The notes below the pieces were generated by a model, which did not search any database, was not told the DNA's origin, and saw only the letters and a program-made list of their open reading frames with translations. The position numbers were made by a program, and so were the translations under genes. Below are positions 1 through 13,700 of a DNA stretch of 64,000 bases, in pieces (the stretch's first letter is position 1; every line of letters begins with the position of its first letter). This DNA comes from Rhynochetos jubatus. Its lineage: Eukaryota; Chordata; Aves; Eurypygiformes; Rhynochetidae. The stretch lies in assembly GCA_027574665.1 (NCBI GenBank), contig CM050657.1, positions 21,182,700 to 21,246,699 of the forward strand. The letters are read 5' to 3'.

Positions 1-3000
1 CCTCTCATCGGGTGGTGCGGCGTGACCGCATCTTCCTGGTCACTGTGGTGCAGTGCCGTGAGCGGGGAGCAGTTGATTGCTCTGCTCGGGCCTCTCTGCA
101 GTTTATTGCAGGCAATAGATCTGGTAGCTGGACTACGTGAAAGCGCGTTTACAAAAATGTGGGAGAAGTTAATTTTCTCATGAAATGTAGACGTTGGCTG
201 CCACAAAATGACACCTGTAAACTTGAAACTAAAAGATTTGGAGGTGTTTGGGTAAGCAGTCCATGGTTCGGATTGTGATGAGCTTTCTCTTCCACCTGTA
301 CAGATCGATGGGTTGGTAAGATGCTGACAAGAAACGTTCAGCAGATTAATTTAAACTGAGAGGACGGTCGCAGAGTTCCATACCGTTGTAAATAAATGGA
401 AAGTAACTTAGAATGGTCGTGAACATTTTCTGTGTGAAAAAGACCTTTGTACTTGATAGTTAAAGTGATGGAATTACTTCGGGTGGGATGGTGGGAATGG
501 TTTACGTGATCGCAACAAGAAACTGTAGTAATGTCATACACTGTTGCAAGATGAAAATGGTAAAATTGATTGTTAAAATCTTAGTTACCTAGTCTAATAA
601 GGGGAAAAGCAAAGTTACTGCCTTTGCTCACACACATACCGGACCTGAGTATCAGGCTCTGCGTTAAGTAGCATTACAGAAAACATGCAGGGAAAGCAGC
701 AGCAGCGAGACAGAAGATACGCTTACTCCTCCGATGCAGGTAATTTGTTTTGGTCTTTTTTTTTTCATTTATGTGGCAGAAGCTGAGAGCAAGAAACTCT
801 GTCCTACTCAGTGTGTCATTGCTGGGATGTCACACCTCCTGCTCAGGGCTGGAATCCTTTGGGTTTGGTTGATAATTACCTAATGGGTCTTGGGAGGGTG
901 GAGTGGACTTGGAGAGGTTTGTTTAAAAAAGATATTCTGGTGCTGTTCCCCTTGTCCTGTGTGGTGTTGGGTTGTGGGTTTTTTAATGTGTTTGGCTTTT
1001 TGAATACAGCGTAAAGTGTCGGGAGAGTTGAGAGATCAAGGAAATCTGAAAGGGCAGCACTGGAAACGAACAGGTTTAGAAGCACTCCTTACCTTTAGAA
1101 GAATTCCTTACCTGTAAAGCAGCTTCAGTCTCATAAGGTAAATTCCTGGTTGGGATGAATAACTGCACCTGCCAGTTGGGCCTTGGACAGCTTGAGATGT
1201 TCAGTTCTCATGTTGGCAGAGTGAAGAGGTTCTGACACTGTGCAAAGTGATGCCGCGTGTTAACAAGGCCTCAAAGATACTTCGCAGTTCTCCAGCGCCT
1301 TCTGCCTGGAGAGTTCCAGCACTTGGCCAGCTCACCAGATGACCTCAAAGGTAATAAGTTTTCATGTCCTCACAAGGAACAAACACGTGGGGGAATTCGC
1401 ACATGACCTAAAAGACACAGCACTTCTCTTGTCTTCAGGGTACGATATGAGCCTGTGACTTTTCCTCTGGAGCCAGGAGGGGGGCGGCTTCAGGCTTCTT
1501 GTCCTTTCTTACCAGCAGGTTGTGCTGCTGGCAGGAGGAGTGGGCTCAAGTGGCAGGTCCCCCTTTTGTTAAAGGCTGTGCGCAGCTGCAGCCTCAGGCT
1601 GGTGCAAGCAGGTACCAACCAGGGCAGTAATGGGCTAGGAGGGACTGTCATGGGAGCAGTTTGCAGTCTGGACACATTCCTCTTGTTCCCAGGCTGGAAA
1701 CTGGATTCACAGCAGGCAGCACTTCCCGGCAACCTGCTGAGGAGGGTCTCTGAGCTGCCTCCCTGCCACACAGGCTCTGCGCAGAAAGGTGTTTCTGCAT
1801 TCCTGGCGTCGTGTTCCTGTGCTCATGTGTGAGCTGTGTGAAACGTTGGCCTCCAAGGTCCTGTTAGGAAGAGCAGCCCCAGGAGACTAATGTTATTTGA
1901 GCTTGGTTTCCTAGGGAAGCAGGAATGGTTTGTGAGAGACAGCTGACAGAACATTACACTTCTGCAAGTCCTGCAAGAAGTCAGTACCTAGGATGAGAGG
2001 AGACCTCGGCAGTGCTCTTTGCAGGGAGAGGCTGCAGCGTGCAGATGGGGAGTAGGCTCGGTGCTTTGATTGCGCAGTCAGTTACTCAGATTTGGGCTTG
2101 TTACAAATCAAAAACTGTTGTGGTGAAGTAGAAAGAACTGATGGATGTGACACATGCTGAAGTGCTGTGATTTTGAGGCACTGTAGCTTTGCTGCCTCAG
2201 TTTCCCCCCCCCCATAAAATTTTCACCTGTCTACAATTTATTTAATTTGTGGAAATTTACAGTTTCCATTACAGTTTCAATTTGGAAAAACTTGAGAAGG
2301 GTGATTCAGCGCTCCTAGCTAAGAAGCTAAAGGCTGAGAACACATCTGAGACTGTCCCAGAAGCTTTCCTGCAAATGAGGCAAACGCAGAGCTTTTGGCT
2401 TTTTTATACACGGGGGAACCAAGAAGAACAAAGTATGCAGCCTGGTATGCTCTTTCCCGGCTGTTGCAAGGAGGGAGATCTTTAAGCTGTGAAATTTGAA
2501 AGATATGTGATACTTTTTAACTTCAGGGAGGTGATTCCCTTTGATTATTAATGCCTGTTTGTAACACTCTGTGAATCAGAGCTCCACAGCATTAATTAAA
2601 ACGATGTGGAGCCTCCTCTGTCTTGCCAACCTCTCATGAAGTTTCTCTGTTTTCTCCCCTTCACCCTGCTCAGAAAAATGGCTGTTCTTTTAATTAAGGT
2701 GAACTGGAAAGTGGGAGCTGTTTAGACTGAAATGCTTCCCTGGTGTGCAAAACTGGGCAGATGTTGAAGTATCCTGGAGCACCTCTTCTGGAATCCCCTG
2801 CGCCTGGAGTCACAGGATTCTGAGAGCCCAAGTGCTGGCTTTTAAAATACCTATTTCTGCACTGTGGTAGCAAGAGAAACGGGAAAGCAGGAACATAAAA
2901 CCCCCAAAACACAAGGGCTGATGAAAAACTGAATTAATTCTTTTTATAGTGTCAATACAGGTTTTTAAAAAATAAATTTCTTAGGAGGCTGGTGCATTGG

Positions 3001-4640
3001 TTTAATGGTTTCGGTTGGCAGTGGATGTACGTCCCTGAATTTCCAAGCTATACCAAGGCTTAGTAACAAGAGTGTTCAAAAGCATGTAACCTGTGTGGTA
3101 GCAAAGTACTGTTTCTAGACAGCCAGGTCAGCTACAGGTATTACCTGAGTAACACATGGAATCTGGGGTACTACACTTTCTAGATTTCCTATTTTGTTTC
3201 CTGCCTTCGGGTGTGTTTCATAAACTTTTATTTTCAGCAAGAATGCATTACCGTTAATCTCAGCTGAAATTGTCCTGTTGGGTGGCTGAATCGAGGATAA
3301 AGCATGTATCAGTAGAGTTCACGGTGTACACGTCTTCCCCAACTGTAATTTTGGGTGCTGCAATATTTCTCTTTTGTTTTTTTAGCACAAGTCCAGAACG
3401 GATGAACTTTGACACGTGAACCCCTGTGTGTTTGAAGAGAGCTTGTTTTGAAGGAAATCCGTGGGCAAGTGTGTAAGAGAAAAAGAGAAACCAGTTCTAT
3501 AAGCAGTCAGAGCCCTCCTAAACAGTGTCACTGGATGTGAGCTGGGATCCTGGGGAGGCCCACCTGCTCCCGACACCCAGTGGCACTTGCTCCAGTGAAG
3601 GACCCCGAAGGACGCGTGGTGCGCAGGTAGCTTGCGTGAAGATGTCACGCTGTACGGCTTCCGGAGGTGCTGCCGCAGGAACTGCCTTCAGAGGCGGGGA
3701 ACACCCTGCTTTGTGCCATCTTGATGCACAAAAACTGGTGAAAAGGATTGTGTTCTTTCTCTGAATTGTTTAATATTCAAAATTCAGTAGAAGATTTGAT
3801 GCTGATGGGAGCTAATGCAGTGTGCCAAAAGCTGCGGCACGCTGGTACGGCTTCTCGCCCTGCCTCCTCACAGCAGGCAGCTGACGGCTGCGAGGGGGGT
3901 GAGCTGCACCGGCAGTTTCGTGGAACCTTTGGTGAGACAGTGAAGTGGGAGGACTCTTAAAAATAGCAATGTGTCCCTTTTGGGTGATTGCGTGCTGTGA
4001 GAACGTGGTAGGATCTCTCAAGAGACCTCAGCACCGAGTGGTTACACTTACAAACTAAATATAACTGTTGCTACTTGGCAGAGAATCACAGGAACAAAAC
4101 GCAGATTTGAAAAAGGCAGAGTGGATGCCTCAGCTGTTTCACTTTTCTCCTGAATTGTCAAGCTCCCCCTGAGCACTGTTTGTTTAATGACTAAAAAGAA
4201 ACCACTTCATGTCACTCCGAAGAGTAAATATCTGAAGTTACGGATTAACTAAGTTCCAGCAGAGCTCATGGCGGAAGAATAGATCACGCTGATCCACACC
4301 GAATAAAGCAGTAGGTGCTTCAGAAATACTGTATCCTTTGGGAAGTGCAGCTTGCCTGAATGAAGCGTAAAGCTTGTCAGGAGAGTCTGGCGATAAGGGG
4401 AGGACGTCGGGGCAGACAAGAGTGTTCTGGGGATGCTGCACGTGGGCTAAAGGGAGCTGGCAAACCAGTCCGGAGGGCCTCGTTGGAGTTGGGATCGGAG
4501 AACACAGCACTGGGCGAGGGAGCTGCCGAGAGAAGCGAGTGAAGGCGCTGGCTGAGTTGTTTGAATAGAAACCAACTGCAGCGCGGGGGTCGTGCAGCTG
4601 GGCAGCGTGCTCCCCTGCACAGCTACCTTCTCTTCATTAG
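1..4640. other. Upstream region without a recognised gene
   Basis: I find no gene here that I can name. Open frames are short and unrelated to any family I know. A C-rich run lies near 2203-2213. A short segment at 680-739 looks like an exon, with AG before it and GT after it, but it matches nothing I recognise. In human the gene upstream of PROC is MAP3K2; none of its kinase or PB1 exons is visible, so it probably lies off the left edge. PROC often has a non-coding first exon, which could be in this stretch, but I cannot place it. Confidence 0.5.
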
Positions 4641-4724
4641 GTGGCTCCTGCTACACTATGTGGAAGCTTATCACCGTAGGGGTGCTGCTGGCTGCCTGCT
4701 CTTCACGAGTCTGTGGTACCTCAA
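4641..4724 (+). CDS. PROC: PROC first coding exon: 5'UTR tail, signal peptide
   Basis: A pyrimidine-rich acceptor ends in AG at 4639-4640, so a non-coding upstream exon is likely. The ATG is at 4658. It opens a short hydrophobic signal peptide ([14 protein letters not shown]), and the exon ends in phase 1 before GTAAGT at 4725, as in other Gla proteases. Confidence 0.85.
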
Positions 4725-7700
4725 GTAAGTGTCCATTGTACATACACCTTCCACCCTCTTCCAGTGGCTGCGAGTGCAGTTCCTGCTCCTGTCAGTGACA
4801 GGGAGTGGCTGGAATCGTTCCCCCTGGGGGGGCTGGATTCCTCGAGCAGAGGTTCGCAGGCACAGTGCTGGGCCATGATGGCTGTCTGGTCACAGCCCTC
4901 ACGGGCCCTGCGAGCTGTCCGAGTATCACACAGCAGAGGCTGGAGCTTGTTCTGCAGCGTGGCACTGGCAGCCCGTGGTGTCAGGGGCAGGCTCTCTTGC
5001 TGTGCTAGAGAGGCTACTGCTCTGGTAAGCATCCTTTGGGAAGGACTGCTACCAGTTTTCAGCCAGCTCTTTTCCCTGCTTGTACTTCCATGTTTTTCTT
5101 CAGTATTTTACAGTAATAAAGAGGCAAACCAAGTCCTGAAAATCCAGAAGCGAGCAAATTCTTTCCTGGAGGAGCTCAAGCCAGGCTCTGTGGAGCGTGA
5201 GTGCATTGAGGAGCAGTGTGACTTTGAGGAGGCCAGTGAGATATTTGAAACCAAGGAAGCAACAGTAAGTTGGTTTTTTTAAGGGTGAATGTGGGCCTTA
5301 AGCCATCGTTTGTCTTCTTGCAGTACTGCAATCCAGGGCGTAGGGGATCTTGCTGTCAGCACTGCACATGCATCACTGCTGATTCCTAAGGTGTAGGCAT
5401 GGGTTTGAATGTAGTTCTGTTACACTGATTGTCAAGTTACCACCTGTATGGCCATAAAATTGGGCTCGTGCCTGTCCCACCTGTGCTAATTGTGAGGTTT
5501 GGGCCCCAGTCAGGTAATCCCAATCCCTGCTTGATCCCGTTGGCTATTCTTGCTGCCACTGACATTTTCCCAGTCCTTTGCTCTCTGTTGTCCATTGGCT
5601 AGCCCTGGCTGCCTTTCCCTGTCTCTCCCCAGCCTCCCATCCATGCCTGACAAGTATTTCTGTTATCACTAGGTCCTGTCTCCTTCTCCAAACCTCATCT
5701 TTCCCACTGGACACTACCTTTACTGTCAGTGTCACCGATTCCTGCGCTTTCCACACCCAAGCGTTGTGTTGGCTTGGACTTTTTCTCATTGTGTTAAGCA
5801 GAGTAGGCTCGCAATGTAGGATGAACCCGTCCGTGCTGTCCCTCAGACCCAGCGTGGAGCGGGGTCTTTGTTCACAGTGCCCACGTTTTGTCTAACTGGG
5901 CGCAAATGAATTGTGCGCTCAACACCACAGGTGACTGACCTGGCACTGAGTGCCAAGAGAACGGAGGAGCTGTGGGGATTTTGGGGAGGGGTGGTGCCGG
6001 TGGGTCTGCGAGCAGGGCAGGGATCTGTGCGGAGTACGGGCAGTACGTGCATGCGGGTTGGCCAGCGCTGTTGGTTTGTAGTGCCAGCAGCTGTGCTGTC
6101 AGGAAGAATGAGACCGATGCTGGTGACTGGGGTGCTGTGCTTTGTTGGTCAAGACCATGATAGGCTTTAAATCCTTTGCTTGATAAAAATCTGCTTCTAG
6201 CCTTAATGTAAGTTTTGTTTCTCCACAGCGAAATTTCTGGAGCAAGTATGTAGGTGAGTAAAAGACTCTCCTGATCACTTTGCTGTGTTTTCCTCAAGAG
6301 TAAGCGGTACTTGCCCTTCCTGCGGCCAGGTATCACGTACTGATGCAAATTCTTGTTCTCTGTTGTATGGGATGTGCAGAGAATGTTCTCCTGTCTCGTC
6401 GTACAAGCAGCCTTCCTAAAACACTCGAGGTGCATCTGTGCCTATCATCAGTCATCTCCCCAGAGCTAAGGCACTGGTGAAAAGTGCTCTTTGCTCCTCT
6501 AACCCTGCCCGACTTGCTCCAAAGAGGAGCCTTGCCCCTGCTCTCGAGGGCAGTAACCTGCCCCTCCCTGTCTGCCTCGGTTTTGCTCTTTCTCCCCCTT
6601 CTGCCCACTCCACTCGTTCTGCAGCTCACAGCCCAAACGCACGCCCTTGTCTCTGGGCTGGCACCATGCAGGTATCGCCATTCGGTGGCAGAAACTGTGG
6701 GTGATGCTTGAGTCTGGGGTCTGGTCATGTTAATGCTTGATCTGTGAGCTCTGTACGGTTCAGGACCTGAGTTTCCCTGCCTCTGTTTCAGATGGAGATC
6801 AGTGTGACCCACAGCCCTGTTCCAACGGGATCTGCAAGGACAATATTGGAGTATTTTCCTGCATCTGTAACAAAGGCTGGGAGGGGGAGTTGTGCAATTA
6901 TGGTAATGCCTCTAATCCACTGTAAAGTAACATTTTGTGACAGGGATCTCTGTCTAACAGGGACTGACACTTCTGTCATTGCACAGTATACTCACTTCCT
7001 GTGCTAATGTGGTTTCTCTGTTGCTTGACAATGTGGTAAAAGGATTATCTGCGCTTATCTAAAACAAAATGAACCTTGTGTTGCCGTGGGGGAGGTTTGG
7101 AGATCCGAGATGCCTACATTTTACAAAAATACTGCAAATAATTCTGGAAAGCCAGCTTCTCAGTTACTTTAGAACTGTCAGCACAGGGTTGATGGTTGGA
7201 TTTTTACAATACAGGGGAAAAAATAATCCACTGCAAATATTTGATTGTCATTACTGGGACAGTTTCTCCCTCGGACAGAAGCTGGATAGCATATTTAGGG
7301 CTGAGCATGTCTGTCACGTATCATCAACACTTTGCACTGTGTGACTTGCACTCAGTGATGGTGACTTTCCTGTTCTCCAGTCTACCTGCCCTGTCAGTAA
7401 TCTGTTAGAATCATAGAATGGTTTGGGTTGGAAGGGACCTTGAAGATCACCTAGTTCCAACCCCCCTGCCATGGGCAGGGACACCCTCCACTAGACCAGG
7501 TTGCTCCAAGCCTCATCCAGCCTGGCCTTGGACACTGCCAGGGATGGGGCATCCACAGCTTCTCTGGGCAACCTGTCCCAGTGCCTCCCCACCCTCTCTG
7601 GGAAGAATTTCTTCCTGATACCCAGTCTAAATCTCCCTGCTTTCAATTTAAACCCGTTACCCCTTGTCCTGTTGCTACAGGCCCTTGTAAAAAGCCACCC

Positions 7701-10700
7701 CAGCTTCCTTATAGGCCCCCTTCAGGCACTGGAAGGTGCTATAAGATCTCCCCGGAGCCTTCTCTTCTCCAAGCTGAAGAAACCCAACTCTCTCAGCCTT
7801 TCTTCACAGCAGAGGTGCTCCAGCCCTCTGATCATCTTCATGGCCTCCTCTGGACTCGTTCCAACTGGTCGATATCCTTCTTATGCTGAGGGCTCCACAG
7901 CCGGAGACAGTACTCCAGGTGGGGTCTCATGAGAGCAGAGTAGAGGGGGAGAATCCCCTCCCTCAACCATCTGGCCACACTTCTCCTGATACAGCCCAGG
8001 ATACGATTGGCTTTCTGAAGCTTTTCCTCCATCTGCCTTATTCTGGACCAAGGTCTGTTTGCTGTCTCAGGGCCCAAGTGCCATTAAAGCCCACAGCTGT
8101 CATCCCAAGTCCATTGTCAGCTGTTGCTCCCTTGAATCACAGTGTCATTTTGCCACTTCACCTTCCTGTCACTCTTCGACTTTCCAACTTCTCACGTCTC
8201 TCTTGCGGTTCGTTTTTTCTGCAGAGGTCAAATACACCAACTGTTCTGTCAATAATGGAGGGTGCGAACATTTCTGTAAGGATGACCCTGCCAACCAGTG
8301 CCGCTCTTGCAGCTGTGCGTCTGGGTATCAGCTGATGAATGACCATACCATGTGCAAGCCTGTGGGTAAGAGGAGGATGTTCATAGTCCAGATTTGACAG
8401 AGGATTATTCAAACATGTAGTAAAAGGCGTTTATGGGAGAACTGTCTGCACTCCACTTTGTCCTAGCTTTCAAAACATCCCTTCCATGTGCTCTGCCTGC
8501 ACTGCCCAGCTCCATACCCACTTTAACTGTGTTTGCCTCGTGGAGGCACACAGGGGAATTAGGAAACCTCTGCAGTGTCGAGGGAATTCCGTGAAGCCAC
8601 TGAATAATGTTGCCTAGGTTAGAAAGACAGGAGGAATGCTTTAGAAAGAGGTTTTGTATTGGGTGATCTGGTCTTCGCTGGTTAACTTCTCTCCATCTCC
8701 TCTAGTGGAGTTCCCGTGTGGAAGAATGAAAATGGACTACATTGAAACCAAAGCAGAATTCAATATTCGGCTCATTGAGGGAAAAATAGGAAGAAGGGGA
8801 GTCAGCCCTTGGCAGGTAAGGAGAAAAGAGCTTTTCACCACAAACAGTTCAGGCTCTTCCCAAACAGCTCCCCCTGCATAGCTGCCCCAGAAAGGCTCCT
8901 ACAGTGCGAGTGGTGGTGTCACGTGAAGCTAAGGTTCCCTGTGCTAAGGTTTTTCAAAAGGAACCCAAAAGTTGGAGATGCAGGAAAAAGTAGTTCATTG
9001 TCTGTTAGGGCTCTTGACCCTTGTCACTGCTGCCAAGTCCTTACCTTGCCAGCAGTGTCAAGAGAGAGGTTAGTGGGGATGCTTACCTGCTCTGTCGCTC
9101 CATCCTAGGGAAAGCCTTTTATCACTGCAGCTCCTGGAACATCCTTACAGTGGGAGTGTGAGGTCATCTCCCCCTTTCCGCATGGATCTGTTCTTACAAG
9201 CCTCATCTGTCCTAACTTCAAGTTGGCAGATTTCATCAGCAAAAGATGCCTGAGGTTTCCAGAGCAGGTTGGGCCATCGCAGAGAACGGGGAGACCTTGC
9301 AGGGCTTAGTGTGCAACTTTTACGCTGTCGCATGAGGGTGGCAGCCCGAGGTGACGCACTGTCGCTGGTGTGCCGTGGACACAAGAATCCCCTCGTTTGA
9401 GCTCTGCGTTTCAAATCTTTGAAGTACCGAAGGGCCTCTTTGCAGTGACTAGCATCGTCCCATGCTGATTTGGATGAATCCAGCCCTTATTCTGGAAGAA
9501 TATTCAAAACTTTCTTGCAGGTGTTCCACAGAGGCCTTACTTACTCATAGTGCTTTTGTCCCACTGCAGAGCTTTGGCTTCAGTGAACACGACATGCTTC
9601 GGTGCTGGAGGCACCTGGGCGTTTTGCAGCCATGCTCCTTGCAGCGTCAGACCTCTCTCTTCTCGTTTCAGATCATGCTGCAGAATAGCAAAGGGAAATT
9701 TCTGTGTGGGGGTGTTCTCATCCATCCGTCTTGGGTCCTGACGGCAGCGCACTGCACGGAGGCAGAAGAGGGGCTCAAAGTAAAACTTGGTATGGAAACA
9801 AAGTTTGTCCCTGTTTTTTAAAGTATAATTGTTTCATTCCCAAGGTTTGTTATCTCAGGAGAAAGACTAGCAGGTTGTGAAGACAGAAGTCCTTGGTTGC
9901 AGGATTAGGTTGACTAGGAAGTATTTAATATGCACCTTAGCACAAAGCAAAAAAGTTCAGTCAAAATCTGATTTCACTTGAGCCACTATCAGCCTAACCG
10001 TGGAAGAGGGCTTATGTCGTCTGAGCACCGCTGCTTGTCTGTAAAGCAGGAAGACTTGGTCTCTTCTGCTTGCGTTTTGCTAGCGGTGAAAATATTTAAG
10101 GTCATCCCAGTACTGAAAAAAGTCTTGACCCCAGGAGGAGAGTGTGATCGGGCCTCTTGCTGCCTTTGCGAACCTTTGAACAGCGACACTTCGGAGAGGT
10201 TCAGTAGAGAAGGAGGAGGGGAGCTGCAGAGTGGTAACACTGGCTTTACTGGCACTGCTGCTCTTAAGCGTGAGAGAAATCTCAGTCAAGTACAGTACTG
10301 TGGCTGATTTAACAGACAAAATAGTTGGTGTTCCAGTCACACTTAAGTGGGACCTTTATTTACAGCAGTGTTTTCTGTCTGCCGTTGGTGGCAGAGGCAA
10401 AACAGCTCAGCTCTTTCTGTTGGTGAAAAGACAGGTTGTTCCCAGTAATCGTGGCATGTCTTGCAAATACGTGGTCTGTATGCGTGTTCCGTGCACGCTG
10501 GGGACGTGCAGAGGCTCGACGACAGACGGTAAGGCACGCACGTGTAGGTGTGCTGCTGTGCACCCTCAGTTGTTCAACATAAAGGATGAACGGAAAAGCG
10601 TCTGACACAGCCTTGGGTCCTCTTAGTGCCAGGATGTCCACCTTTTCACACGGGGACATCGCAGGTGATAGGTCAGCAGGAAAATGGTAACTAGGGGAAT

Positions 10701-13700
10701 ATTGAGGCTGCACTTAACCTACTCCGCCCTGGCCTCGTACTGCAGGTCTTGGTAGAGATCTGTGCAGTCTGACAAGCTTCCAGCTGGGAGAGCCGTGCCC
10801 AGAGATCTCTCTGCAGCAAAGAAAGGAGGGGCGGGATCTGGCAAGAGTCTTGTGCTGTCCAAATTAAAAGCAGTTTTCAGTGCGTGAAGACAAGTGTCGG
10901 CAACTTGAGAACCCTGATTTGAGAGATATCTTTTTTTTTTAACTTAAATGAAACACGAGACATTTCACATGAATTTGGGGTGATTTATAGTGTAAGGATG
11001 ATCAGCAGTAGGGGCTGGGGCTTTTCTTGCTGTCTCAGCTGCCCAAAAGTCCTTCTTTATTAACAGAGGAAGAAGCAGGTGTGTGGTCATGGACTGAGTT
11101 GTGACACATGAGAGGAGAGGCCTTCTCATTCAGTCTTGAGTGATACTGCTATGGTGACAAGGGTCCTCTACTGTGGTAGGGGGGGGTGTGTGCAGGACTG
11201 AGTGACTACAGCGTGAGACTTCACCAAGAGAGAGAGGATTCCTCTCCAGATGACACTCCAGGTCAAGCAGAAGGGAACTTTTTTAAGACCTCGCCCTGGT
11301 TGTCCATGTATCTTCTGGGCATTTTACTGTCACCAGAAAAGCAGTTCTCATCAGAAAAACTCGTGCTTTAAACCCTAGAGAAATGCAGTGAGAAGCTGGG
11401 ACAGAGTTTTGGATGGAGACGTTGCCGTGTCTGTAGGGGCAGGTGTGAGCTCCAAGGCAGGGATGGAGGAGTTCGTACCGAGGCTGTAGAGGTGGTACTC
11501 GACCTGCCTCTGTCAGGCTGCCGTAGCCAGCACTGTCCTGGACTCGTCCCGCTGCAGCTCTCCGCTTCCCGACCACAAGAGCAAACCTGGAGGGGAAGAT
11601 CACATCTGGGTTTGCATGCATGAGCTTGGGGAGGAGCCCTGGAGCAGACTTGGTGGCTTTTTGTGTCTGCCATGAGGAGTTACGTCTCAGAGTAGCTCAA
11701 GTTTTAGAAGGTGGATTTGAGAACAAACTGCGAAAGGAAGTATTCAGGTCAACAGGGTCTTGTCCTGGGCTGGGGGAGCTGTTGCTACAGGAGCACCGGT
11801 GCGAAAGCTGTCACCCGCTTGTTCATAGGTGTCTGGGGATGCAGACGGTCGATGGCCGTGCTGTGTACAGAGCACGTGAAGCCTGGCAGAAAGTGTGCTC
11901 CTGCACAACTGAACTGCCTTCCTCAGAGGAGGTGATCTGGCAGCCTTCGAGCCCAGAGTTACTTCTAAGACGTAAAGCAGAGTTTTGTATCGGTGAAGAC
12001 AGGAATAAACCCCTGCCCCTTATCTGCCAGTCAGCCCCCAGCCACAGCGGGGTGGGTAGCAAGGAAATGTGCTCCGAGGGTGCTACGGACACTGTCACCG
12101 CAAAGAGAGAGGTCATGGCAGCAGGAAAAAACCAGATTTGTGAGTGATGGCTTGGGAATAGCAAGTCCTCCTGGTACTGCATAATACAGGTGCCTGCCAG
12201 AGCAGTGTCAGCTGTCTGCTGCGGCCACGTACGAAATGTCCTTTGGCTGTCTGCAGAGGAGCACGACAGGAGGCTCGGAAATAATTGGTCTGGAAGTCCA
12301 AGATCCAAAGCTGGGCTTAATGGGGTCTTTTGAGAATCTATTTCTGGAACTCCTGTGGCTCATGAAGTCCCTGCGCTTGCGGACACTGGCACTCTTACAG
12401 AAAAAACCCAGGCAGCTGTCATCATAGAATCGGCCAGGCTGGAGAAGACCTTTAGGATCATCACGTCCAACCATTAACCTACCACTGCTAATACTGCCAC
12501 TAACCCATGTCCCTCAGCACCTTGTCTGCATGTCTCCAAAATCCCTCCCGGGATGGTGACTCCACCCCCTCCCTGGGCAGCCCGTTCCAAGGCCTGACAG
12601 CCCTTTCAGTCAAGAAATTTCTCCTAATATCCAAATCTAAACCTGCCCTGGCACAGCTTGAGGCTGTTTCCGCGTCCTGTCGCTTGTTCTCCAAAGAAGT
12701 GTGTTTATCAAGTACGTACTGAAGTCAGCCTCGATACGAGGCTTAAATTAGCAGCACAGTTCAGAAATGTGACAGCCACTGATAATTATTCTTGGGGCTC
12801 TCCCTTCACATCCTGTCAGAGAGATCTGTGTCCATCTTTTCCAGTCGGATAAAAGTGACTTGTTCTTGCCTTTCTGGCCCTTTTAAGCTTGGTTTCCTGC
12901 TTACTGTTCTATAACTGCTTGGCCCACCAAGTGGCCGTTATGATGTAGTACAGATAACAACTGAGAAGTCTTAAGAAGTCAGAAGTTCCTTAAAATAGAG
13001 ATGCAAGATTTCAGCAAGGAGTAGCCTTGCCAGTCAGTCATCTTTACCTTAAAAATCCTGAAGTTGGCTCATTCAGGCACTGGTTGCGCAGCGTAAATCT
13101 CATGAACTGTTGTAGATGTCTTGCTTTGCTGCGTGCTTGCTCTCCCAGCTTTTAGTGCTGACGCCGAGAAGATTGTTTTCCTCCTGGAGAGCTCTCAAGT
13201 TGCACAAGTGGGCTGTAATACCAACACAGCAGGGCCGTGCATCGGCACTTCCGCTTAACTGCTGACCGTGCTGATTCGTTTAGTCCTGTAGGTATGCGTA
13301 GTTTAGGCAGACACGTCCTTCTAGTAAAAACACTGTTAACCTGTAACATAAAATGAACAAATGTCTACGTTGCAGGGGAGGTAAAAACGTGAAGTGCAGC
13401 CCTGAAGCCCAACGTAATCCAGATGCCTTGGTGCTCGCGGTGAAGGAAGATTCGGTAGCATCTGTCATCTTCTTGTTTGCTCTTCCAGGTAAATTCCACC
13501 GTTTCCGTACTGAGACGGACGAGCAAACCATTTGGGTTGATAAATGTGTGACCCACGAAAATTACACCAAGGAGACCTCCGACAATGACATAGCCATGCT
13601 GCACTTGGCTGAGCCTGCGATGTATAACAAATACGTGCTCCCTATCTGTCTTCCCACCCGTGACCTGGCAGAACAGGAGCTGACAGGAAGTGGGAAGCAG

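Noticed and set aside
7418..8335. Several plus-strand frames across 7.4-8.3 kb that look like a proline/leucine-rich protein
   Set aside because: They are translations of the reverse of a CR1 element.
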